Source of the DNA: Pseudorhodoplanes sp.
Lineage (GTDB): Bacteria > Pseudomonadota > Alphaproteobacteria > Rhizobiales > Xanthobacteraceae
Assembly (NCBI GenBank): GCA_008933495.1
Contig: WBUW01000253.1
Coordinates: forward strand, 1 to 5,168
Direction: 5' to 3'
DNA: 5,168 nucleotides
The notes under the pieces were generated by a model. It did not search any database. It was not told where the DNA came from and was given only the letters and a program-made list of their open reading frames with translations. The translations under genes and the position numbers were made by a program. Of this stretch, positions 1-4,798 are shown piece by piece; the first letter of the stretch is position 1; each line of letters begins with the position of its first letter.

Positions 1-101
1 CATTGGCGGTGCTCGAGGACGACAAAGATCACTATCGCATCTTGATCCTATCGGACGGAATGTGCGACGGCGGCCCGCTGACCTTCAGAATTCCGCGCTG
101 A
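1..101 (+). CDS. C-terminal end of an unrecognised plus-strand protein (5' end outside window)
   Basis: An open frame runs from the window edge (codons in phase from base 3) to a TGA at 99-101 and encodes about 32 residues. It includes the hydrophobic stretch HYRILILSDG and ends in LTFRIPR. About 25 of 32 codons end in G or C, as in the clear genes here. The three minus-strand frames are interrupted by stops across the same stretch, so a plus-strand gene is the better reading. It converges on the phage-like minus-strand unit, with 69 bp between the two stop codons, and so may be a host gene or a separate module marking the element's edge. Too little is visible to assign a family, and a chance open frame of this length cannot be excluded. 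Confidence 0.5.
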   Translation, partial: LAVLEDDKDHYRILILSDGMCDGGPLTFRIPR

Positions 102-170
102 GCTGGAATAGTGATCGCTAATTGGCGATAGATAGTGCTATTTGGTGATCTTCAACGGGATTATCCGCGA
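102..170. other. Short AT-richer gap between convergent genes, with repeated ATAGTG/GCGAT words
   Basis: This gap separates the stop of the plus-strand gene (ends 101) from the stop of the HTH-like gene (171). It is clearly richer in A and T than its surroundings. It holds a quasi-palindrome TAGTGATCGCTA (109-120), a small hairpin ATCGC/GCGAT around a six-base loop (114-129), and ATAGTGCTAT (132-141). ATAGTGATC (108-116) is the exact reverse complement of GATCACTAT (27-35) inside the neighbouring gene. A weak bidirectional terminator is expected at such a place, but no long GC stem with a T-tract is seen. The words could also be protein-binding sites. Confidence 0.3.
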
Positions 171-437
171 TCAGGTGGGAATAGCTGGGCGCGAGCGGCG
201 CCGGGGCGGGATTTTCCTATTCTTTGGATATTCGGCGGGCAGGCCACGCAATACGTTCATGTATCGGGCGATCGACGACTTGGCCGGCGCTCTTTCAGGC
301 GAGAATTTGGCCGCAATGGCGTCGGGCATGTCGTGAACCGACATCGTCCCGAAAAGCGAGCGGACGAACGCCGCCACTTCCGGGTCTTTCTCCCACCATG
401 GGCGCCTGAAGAGGGGGATGGCAAGCGGCTCGGCCAT
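171..437 (-). CDS. Small HTH-like phage protein (88 aa), function unknown
   Basis: This small basic protein is the last gene of the minus-strand unit. Residues 11-22 contain a WW-rich acidic patch (RRPWWEKDPEVA). Residues about 19-64 read as consecutive helices with the pattern FVRSLFGTMSVHDMPDAI followed by ERAPAKSSIARYM. This resembles a helix-turn-helix in which the serine/alanine-rich second helix would contact DNA. The C-terminus (70-88) is very basic and proline-rich (KNRKIPPRRRSRP). The ATG at 437 is chosen because GGAG lies 9 nt upstream (447-450), and the gene begins 26 nt after the tape-measure stop. In Mu, baseplate genes follow the tape measure, so a putative DNA binder here is unusual. 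It could be a regulator, a terminase-small-subunit-like protein or a gene gained from elsewhere. I do not recognise a named family. Confidence 0.7.
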   Translation of the reverse strand: MAEPLAIPLFRRPWWEKDPEVAAFVRSLFGTMSVHDMPDAIAAKFSPERAPAKSSIARYMNVLRGLPAEYPKNRKIPPRRRSRPAIPT

Positions 438-463
438 GTCTCAAATCTCCGTTGAATTGCCCT

Positions 464-2551
464 TCAATGTGCTTCCGGGCCATCATGCAGGGCATGCGAG
501 CCGAAGCCGCGAGTTCCATATCGAAGATTGCCGTTGGCGCGTCCTATGCCTTCCAACTCACGCCGAAGCTGACGCGCTAAGCCCAGCGCCCGCTCCAAAC
601 CGGCCGTCCCGACGCTCGGTTCCGCTTTGACTTCCAGTGCTTCTTTGATTTCGCGCCCGACTTCGCGCGCCTTGTCTCGTCCTTCTTCCATCTTCGTGGC
701 GTCGACATGCGGTCCCAAGGCCGCTGCACCTTCGCGCATGGCGTCGGCTACGGTCTTGGCGGGTTGCGGAGCGGGCGTTTCCCACCATGGCAAATCGACG
801 CCGTGCGAGCGCCACCATTCATGGGCTTTGCGGGCTATCGTCGCTTCGTCGCGAGCCTTGCTTTCGGCGGTCCAGCCGAGCGCCCTTTCTTCGATTTTGT
901 TTATAGCCCATTGACCTGCCCATTGCATGGCGCCCGTTATCAGGCCGTTTCGGATCGCCCCGCCGACGCCGCGCGCTACCTCGAGGACGCGTTCCGCGCC
1001 GCCTGCTCCACGAACGAACTCAGCCGCGAAGTCTGTGGGCGTTCCGGTTATTTTCGTGACCGCGCCTCCAGCCCGGGCCGCCGTATCCGCCACGCTTCTC
1101 GCTCGCATCCCGAGAAGCGCCTTCATGCCAGCGGTCCCGGCCCAAAGCGTTCCGCCGACAACCCCTCCCGAAACAAGCGGATCGACCCACGGCCGATCTT
1201 TCGCGACATTGTTTTCCCACCAGTCCAAGACGGAAGAGGCCCTATGCAAGCCCGCTGTTCCCGCTCCCATAAGCGGCTCGGCCGACGAGCGCTTGAAATT
1301 CTCGAATTGCCTCTCGACGGCCTTGTAGGCCGTCGTGGCGTCCTTCGCCTTCCAGACATTCGCGGCCTCTAGCCCCATTGCCTGACGCGATAAGACCTGG
1401 TCTTTCTCAATGCGGCTCTTGTTCGCCCGATAGAAATCGAAGAGTCCGCGCGTCGATGGGTTCTCCATCGCACCCGACGCCCATTCGTCGATTTTGTCGT
1501 CGCTATAGCCCGCCTTTTTCAGTTGCGGCAGCGCGACCTCGTGCACCCACCGATATGCGTTGGTCTTCGCGAGATGCTGGCCGATAATCCCGCCGGGCCG
1601 GATGCCGCTCACATTCCCCTTAGAGTCCCAAAGAATGTTTTTCTCATCGGGAACAAATCCCGCCTCGACCCAAAGTTTCGATGCCTTAGGCGAGATATGA
1701 CCGCCGACGGAGGATTGATAGAACTGCCGTTGATAGACGCCAGCGGTCGAACCCTTCACGCTCGCAATCAGGGTCGCGGCCGGTCCAGCGATGTAGTCGA
1801 GATCGAAACGCCTCGCGGCGAGAGAACCGGAATATTTGGCGAATTCATACCAATCGTCCGGCTTCACGGTGTTCTTGAAGGCATTGGCCACCTTCGCAAA
1901 ACGTCCGACATAAGCTTCGGCCTTTTCGAGCGCATTCGCAGCGCTGAATTCTTCGAGCGCGCGAACAATCGCCTGCATGCCCTTGCCCGTGGCGGCTCCG
2001 GGGTCCTGAGCTTCGACGATCGCTCGATATTGCGTGAGCAGCTTTTGAAAATGCAGCGCATGCTCGAGGGAGCCGAGAGCCGGCGTCGTCTCTATGATCT
2101 GCTCTTCGATCTGACTGCGATCGAACTGCGGAAAGAGCGAAGAAATCTGCCGCGCTTCATTCTGCGCCTTCGCTATGTCGAAAGGCTTGAAGCCGGCCGT
2201 TTCGAGGCTTACGGCGTTCCGAACCGCCGTCGCGCCCGCCGTCGCTTCCTCCTTGAGAAGCTTCATCCCCGCATGCGCGGCAACGAATGCGGCGGCGGAG
2301 CCGGCGAGCCCCGAGAGCACGCCGTCGACATTTCGCAACTGCTTTTCGTAAGCCTCGGCTTGCTCTTGCGCCTTCCTGATTGCCTGTTGCTGTTCGAACC
2401 AGACGCTCGCCTTGATCTTGCTGCCGGGACTTGCCGCATTATTGAGATTGTCCGCCCTCCGCGCAAGGTTCTCGACCTCTGACGTCACGCCGCGCAAGGG
2501 CCCGCTCGCCTGATCTATCAGGCGAAGGATCATCTCGACGTTCATAGCCAT
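464..2551 (-). CDS. Phage tail tape measure protein (695 aa)
   Basis: This is the longest gene in the window. It begins with a tail-ruler N-terminus (AMNVEMILRLIDQASGPLRG), followed by a helical, Q/E/A-rich coiled-coil stretch (about 22-75). There is a small-residue hydrophobic segment (about 77-99), and two further Gly/Ala-rich hydrophobic segments lie at about 458-482 and 527-550. The 100-450 region is mostly helical and rich in aromatic residues, and the C-terminal 590-670 is again helical and charged, ending in HALHDGPEAH. Tape measure proteins span the tail lumen, set tail length and are ejected with the DNA. At the roughly 0.15 nm per residue known for the family, 695 residues would give a tail near 100 nm. 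The gene sits directly after the chaperone gene, as is usual. The first ATG (2551) is preferred over the one at 2545 because GAGG (2561-2564) is 9 nt upstream. The exact tail type (contractile or flexible) cannot be told. Confidence 0.9.
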   Translation of the reverse strand: MAMNVEMILRLIDQASGPLRGVTSEVENLARRADNLNNAASPGSKIKASVWFEQQQAIRKAQEQAEAYEKQLRNVDGVLSGLAGSAAAFVAAHAGMKLLKEEATAGATAVRNAVSLETAGFKPFDIAKAQNEARQISSLFPQFDRSQIEEQIIETTPALGSLEHALHFQKLLTQYRAIVEAQDPGAATGKGMQAIVRALEEFSAANALEKAEAYVGRFAKVANAFKNTVKPDDWYEFAKYSGSLAARRFDLDYIAGPAATLIASVKGSTAGVYQRQFYQSSVGGHISPKASKLWVEAGFVPDEKNILWDSKGNVSGIRPGGIIGQHLAKTNAYRWVHEVALPQLKKAGYSDDKIDEWASGAMENPSTRGLFDFYRANKSRIEKDQVLSRQAMGLEAANVWKAKDATTAYKAVERQFENFKRSSAEPLMGAGTAGLHRASSVLDWWENNVAKDRPWVDPLVSGGVVGGTLWAGTAGMKALLGMRARSVADTAARAGGAVTKITGTPTDFAAEFVRGAGGAERVLEVARGVGGAIRNGLITGAMQWAGQWAINKIEERALGWTAESKARDEATIARKAHEWWRSHGVDLPWWETPAPQPAKTVADAMREGAAALGPHVDATKMEEGRDKAREVGREIKEALEVKAEPSVGTAGLERALGLARQLRRELEGIGRANGNLRYGTRGFGSHALHDGPEAH

Positions 2552-2637
2552 GTCGGGCGACCTCTATACGCGCGGCAAAAGCAAACGGCCGCGCTCTCAC
2601 GCGACCGCCTGCTTGCCGGAAGCGGAATGTCGCTCAT
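2542..2637 (-). CDS. Possible 31-aa ORF bridging chaperone and tape measure genes
   Basis: An ATG overlaps the chaperone stop codon as ATGA (2634-2637), and the short frame runs to a TGA at 2542-2544, ten bases inside the tape-measure gene. It fills the 82-nt gap completely, so both ends are positioned for translational coupling. The predicted product starts MSDIPLPASRRSRESA and is basic and cysteine-containing; I recognise no family. The frame is -1 relative to the chaperone gene and stays open upstream through much of that gene. This recalls the -1 frameshift extensions known for tail assembly chaperones (lambda G/GT, and the Mu gp41 region). No classical X XXY YYZ slippery heptamer was found near the end. 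It could equally be chance. Confidence 0.25.
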   Translation of the reverse strand: MSDIPLPASRRSRESAAVCFCRAYRGRPTWL

Positions 2638-2975
2638 TTCGCGTTCATCAGCCGTGCGGCGGCTGTCAGACACGCCAGATAATCGTCGGCGTGCATGATC
2701 TCGAATATCTCCGGAAGCGCTTCCGAAAGCATGGTGAGAAGAGCGCGCGGCGAGCGATCGGTCTCCAACAGGTAAAAGTCCATGTCGCGCCCCGTGGGAG
2801 TGCGGATGACGATGTTGTGATAACCGACGCCACGAAAGGCGAACGGCCGGCTCAACGGGACGGAAACATTTCCCCAGTCCCCGTTGCTCAAGTCGGGAAG
2901 GCCTTCGGGGAAAACCTTGGGGATGTCCCAGGTTCCTGCCTCGAAATCGATGATGGGAGCGAGAGAGCCGGACAT
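2634..2975 (-). CDS. Phage tail assembly chaperone (gp41/E/14-like)
   Basis: This 113-residue protein lies immediately before the tape measure gene, the standard place for the tail assembly chaperone. Such chaperones bind the hydrophobic tape measure while tube subunits polymerise and are absent from the finished virion. Residues about 36-65 form a beta-rich half (NVSVPLSRPFAFRGVGY, then IVIRTPTGRDM) matching the family's opening pattern of 'L..P....G.....I.IR.PTG.D'. Residues about 76-111 form a helical half ending HADDYLACLTAAARLM, matching the usual 'D...L...A...F' close. The first 35 residues are an acidic/proline extension. The ATG at 2975 is chosen because AAAGGA (2982-2987) lies 6 nt upstream, the same site and spacing as at the capsid gene; the frame upstream of it looks non-coding. 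The family call rests on pattern and position, not on a database match. Confidence 0.75.
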   Translation of the reverse strand: MSGSLAPIIDFEAGTWDIPKVFPEGLPDLSNGDWGNVSVPLSRPFAFRGVGYHNIVIRTPTGRDMDFYLLETDRSPRALLTMLSEALPEIFEIMHADDYLACLTAAARLMNAK

Positions 2976-3034
2976 GTCGTGTCCTTTGTGATTGCAGGCG
3001 AAAATAAAATCGTAAAGGTTACGACTTGATCCTG

Positions 3035-3967
3035 TCAGGGCAGAAACGGCGTTACGATCAGGTCGGCGCTCTGATACCAAATGTTAGACTCGGCCCAATT
3101 CGGAAGTTCGGCGCCGGTTGCACCGTCAAGGTTGCCGATCGAGGTCGCTTTGAGAAGCCGGCGAGCGACCCCCTCGAGACTAGGCCCGACCACCAACAAG
3201 TTCGGCTCGACTCCGATGATGTGGCCACGGTCGTTCCGCATGTTCATCATCATAGCCCTCGCATATGCATAGTTACCTGGCGTCAATGGCAAATTGCACG
3301 CATAGGCGAGTTGCCAAAGACCGAAACCGGCGTTCACACGCGCGCGCACGCCGTAGACATATTCGTCACGAAGAAAGACGCGCTCGTTCCTGTCGTCCGT
3401 GACCGACTGAAAAGCATACGGAATTCGCTCTTGAAAAATAAACGGCTTGACGAACTTCGTCGTGTCCAAGAGATACCAGAATGCATTATCAGTCCCCAGT
3501 GAGAGGTTGGAAACGAAGGTCTCTTTATCGTTCTCGTCCAACACAGGATGGTTGGTGTCGAAGAAATTCTGCCCATCGTAGCAGATCGTCGACGTTCCCT
3601 TCTGCAGCAGCTCGAAAACGAGCTTGTCGGGATGCAGCCTCGTCGCCCGCCCCATTTCGCTGAAAAGCGGCTTGAGCACGCCGTAGCGATCGTCTTCGAT
3701 CTCTTCACGCTTGACGGCGACCGTCGACTCGAATTTGCGGTTTTTGATCTTGAACCCGTGCAGCTGGAGCGAATTCAGCACGCGATCCCCGATCCACTCG
3801 CGAAGCTGCGGAAAAGCGCCGAGCCAGGGATAGATATTTTCGCCGGCCTCCGACGGAACTTTCATCGCGATGTCGAACGCATGCGACTTTGCGCCGTTGA
3901 AGCCCTCGTTGAAGATGAAGCTGTAGCCTTGGAAAATCGCCTCGAGACCGGCGGACGTAATCAACAT
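3035..3967 (-). CDS. Mu gpT-like major capsid protein (310 aa)
   Basis: This is the major head subunit of the Mu gpT family, which forms the icosahedral shell from an HK97-type fold. Length fits well (Mu gpT is about 305 residues). Family hallmarks are visible: an N-terminal LITSAGLEAIFQGYSFIFNE; LGAFPQLREWIGDR near 49-62; the signature YDGQNFFDTNHPV at 130-142; GVRARVNAGFGLWQLAY at 206-222; PNLLVVGPSLEGVARRLL near 255-272; and the closing SADLIVTPFLP at 300-310. Both ends therefore look intact. The ATG at 3967 is chosen because AAAGGA (3974-3979) lies 6 nt upstream and because the longer frame reads through the regulator gene. The start overlaps the regulator's stop (ATGTTGA, 3961-3967). In Mu, gpI protease/scaffold precedes T and neck and sheath genes follow it; none are here. 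Confidence 0.95.
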   Translation of the reverse strand: MLITSAGLEAIFQGYSFIFNEGFNGAKSHAFDIAMKVPSEAGENIYPWLGAFPQLREWIGDRVLNSLQLHGFKIKNRKFESTVAVKREEIEDDRYGVLKPLFSEMGRATRLHPDKLVFELLQKGTSTICYDGQNFFDTNHPVLDENDKETFVSNLSLGTDNAFWYLLDTTKFVKPFIFQERIPYAFQSVTDDRNERVFLRDEYVYGVRARVNAGFGLWQLAYACNLPLTPGNYAYARAMMMNMRNDRGHIIGVEPNLLVVGPSLEGVARRLLKATSIGNLDGATGAELPNWAESNIWYQSADLIVTPFLP

Positions 3968-3979
3968 GGTCTTTCCTTT
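3961..3979 (-). promoter_or_regulatory. Coupled stop/start and ribosome site of the capsid gene
   Basis: The ribosome site AAAGGA (3974-3979) lies inside the last codons of the regulator gene. It is followed after 6 nt by the capsid ATG, which overlaps the regulator's TGA in the string ATGTTGA. This decides the capsid start and implies that ribosomes finishing the regulator can re-initiate on the capsid gene. Confidence 0.8.
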
Positions 3980-4422
3980 CGATCGAGCGTCGGCCGGCAG
4001 TCCGGCGTCGGCGAACTTGAAGGGGGATTGTCTTTCGGGTGCGCAGCGGACAGGGCGCCTTCCGCGCGAAGCCGTTGGCGTTCGCGCTCCACTGTTCGCT
4101 CCGTGCATCGCACGGCCTTCACGATTTGAGAGACGCTTTCGCCCGCGAGAATTCGCTCACGGACGGACGCAATCATTTTCTTGCGAGGATTGGCAGGCCC
4201 GAGTGGAATGAGGACATTGACGCCGATCGGCGCGCAGGCCTCGGCGATTTTGAGCGCGGCGTCCATTCCGACGAGTTCCTGAAGCCAAGACGAGCGACCA
4301 CTTTGCAGTGACGCGACGCTCGGCAGATAGACTCTGCTCCCGCCTCTGGCCTCGGCGACCTTGCGCGCCGCCTCTTCGCCCGCTGCCTCGGCGATCTCGG
4401 CGAGAATTCCAGGAAACTCCAT
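3961..4422 (-). CDS. Mor-type transcription activator (153 aa), coupled to the capsid gene
   Basis: The protein resembles the Mor/C family that activates middle and late promoters in Mu-like phages by binding DNA as a dimer. The N-terminal half shows a duplicated motif: residues 5-33 (LAEIAEAAGEEAARKVAEA, then GGSRVYLP) and 46-76 (WLQELVGMDAALKIAEA, then IGVNVLIPLG). Both end in the short strand typical of the Mor dimerisation region. Residues about 84-118 form a helix-turn-helix (ILAGESVSQIVKAVRCTERT, then VERERQRLR). The last 30 residues are a Pro/Ser-rich basic tail. The ATG at 4422 is chosen because the Mor motif starts there and a GGGGTG ribosome-site-like run lies at 4427-4432; the frame upstream of it crosses a strong hairpin and looks non-coding. 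The stop codon overlaps the capsid start by 7 bases, so translation of the two is probably coupled. In Mu, Mor lies far from the capsid gene. Confidence 0.8.
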   Translation of the reverse strand: MEFPGILAEIAEAAGEEAARKVAEARGGSRVYLPSVASLQSGRSSWLQELVGMDAALKIAEACAPIGVNVLIPLGPANPRKKMIASVRERILAGESVSQIVKAVRCTERTVERERQRLRAEGALSAAHPKDNPPSSSPTPDCRPTLDRKERPC

Positions 4423-4441
4423 TCCGCACCCCGAATAAGGA

Positions 4442-4475
4442 GACCATCCTCGCGGATGGAGACGCGAGGATGGTC
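4442..4475 (-). promoter_or_regulatory. 12-bp-stem hairpin in the leader of the Mor-like gene
   Basis: GACCATCCTCGC (4442-4453) and GCGAGGATGGTC (4464-4475) are perfect reverse complements around a 10-base loop. The stem ends 20 nt before the regulator ATG and 9 nt before its ribosome-site-like GGGGTG. On the transcribed strand it is followed by TCCTTATT, a poor T-tract, so it may act as a weak terminator or attenuator, an mRNA leader structure, or a dimer-binding operator. The DNA pattern is certain; the role is inferred. Confidence 0.5.
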
Positions 4476-4607
4476 CCAAATGCGAGCCTTCCGGCTCCGG
4501 TCGATAGCGACATGTCGAAACCGCTGACGGCCGTCGGAGCCTCACGCGCATCGCCCCACGCGAGTCTCGCTCGCATGTCGAATGGATAGGTCAATGCCGG
4601 CGCGTGT

Positions 4608-4633
4608 CTGCCGCCGACAGGTGTCGGCGGCAG
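4608..4633. promoter_or_regulatory. 26-bp palindrome, candidate operator
   Basis: CTGCCGCCGACA (4608-4619) and TGTCGGCGGCAG (4622-4633) are perfect reverse complements around two bases (GG). No T-tract follows on either strand, and the 2-base centre is too tight for a normal RNA loop, so a dimeric DNA-binding protein site is more likely than a terminator. It lies between the candidate promoter and the regulator gene. Whether the nearby Mor-like protein or a phage repressor binds it is unknown. Confidence 0.5.
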
Positions 4634-4694
4634 GGGCGTCAGTTCGGGAGTTTGCAGGGAAGGGGAGAGCCGCGCCCGCCGCTTCGGCGTTAAA

Positions 4695-4726
4695 AGGGCA
4701 TTTTAAGCCCTGGACGCGTTTTGCAA
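4695..4726 (-). promoter_or_regulatory. Weak sigma70-like promoter candidate overlapping a short palindrome
   Basis: On the minus strand TTGCAA (4721-4726) is followed after 15 bases by TAAAAT (4700-4705). These are reasonable -35 and -10 boxes but with a short spacer. The -10 box sits in the imperfect palindrome AGGGCATTTTAAGCCCT (4695-4711), which could be an operator. The same palindrome is followed on the transcribed strand by TTTT, so it might instead be a second, weak terminator (5-bp stem). Confidence 0.3.
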
Positions 4727-4753
4727 GACAGCCGGCTATCATAGTGGCGGACG

Positions 4754-4781
4754 AAAAGGGAGGCCGTCAGGCGGCCGCCCT
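4754..4781 (-). terminator. Rho-independent terminator after the coiled-coil gene
   Basis: On the minus strand a hairpin of GGG-C-GGCCG, a 5-base loop (CCTGA), then CGGCC-T-CCC (8 pairs with one C/T mismatch) is followed at once by TTTT. It begins 18 nt after the stop codon of the coiled-coil gene. It indicates that this gene ends one transcript and that the regulator-capsid unit needs its own promoter downstream. The stem also contains the palindrome GGCGGCCGCC (4770-4779). Confidence 0.6.
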
Positions 4782-4798
4782 GGGGGTGAGCGCTCCGG

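Larger units (their letters stand above)
4423..4798. other. 375-bp leader without a convincing gene, rich in dyads
   Basis: No gene on either strand is well supported here. From the coiled-coil gene towards the regulator it holds a terminator (4754-4781), a promoter-like pair with a small palindrome (4695-4726), a perfect 12-bp-arm palindrome (4608-4633), a repeated word CATGTCGAA (4511-4519 and 4574-4582) that in the first copy sits in the palindrome CGACATGTCG (4508-4517), and a 12-bp-stem hairpin (4442-4475). Both strands have G/C-ending open frames across 4430-4590, so composition does not discriminate. A plus-strand mini-ORF (ATG 4470 to TAG 4589, 39 codons) has GGAG 8 nt upstream, but it crosses the hairpin and is not called. 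The dyad density fits the control region of the regulator-capsid unit. Confidence 0.6.

Noticed and set aside
707..1372. 221-codon plus-strand open frame
   Set aside because: It is antisense to the C-terminal half of the tape measure gene, Arg/Pro/Ser-rich, and without motifs or a convincing ribosome site.
1523..2482. 319-codon plus-strand open frame
   Set aside because: It lies wholly opposite the tape measure gene. Its product is Arg/Leu-rich with no recognisable domain, whereas the minus-strand protein has clear tape-measure features and a ribosome site. It is a GC-rich shadow frame.
2634..3080. Longer chaperone form starting at 3080
   Set aside because: It would overlap the capsid gene's end by 46 bases, and the extra 35 residues look non-coding. 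The ATG at 2975 has AAAGGA at 6 nt.
3035..4108. Longer capsid form starting at 4108 (47 extra residues)
   Set aside because: The extra part is the out-of-frame reading of the regulator's 3' end. The gpT family starts at the ATG at 3967, which has an AAAGGA site at 6 nt.
3548..4129. 193-codon plus-strand open frame
   Set aside because: It is antisense to the capsid gene and the end of the regulator gene, both well supported on the minus strand, and its composition is shadow-like.
3961..4551. Longer Mor-like form starting at 4551 (43 extra residues)
   Set aside because: The extension reads through the 12-bp hairpin and is Arg/Pro/Ser-rich without Mor similarity. The Mor motif begins at the ATG at 4422.
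4157..4594. 145-codon minus-strand frame covering the leader and the regulator
   Set aside because: Its second half is a +1 shadow of the regulator (Arg/Gly-rich). Only the first 60 or so codons in the leader look gene-like, with no ribosome site; a relic cannot be excluded.
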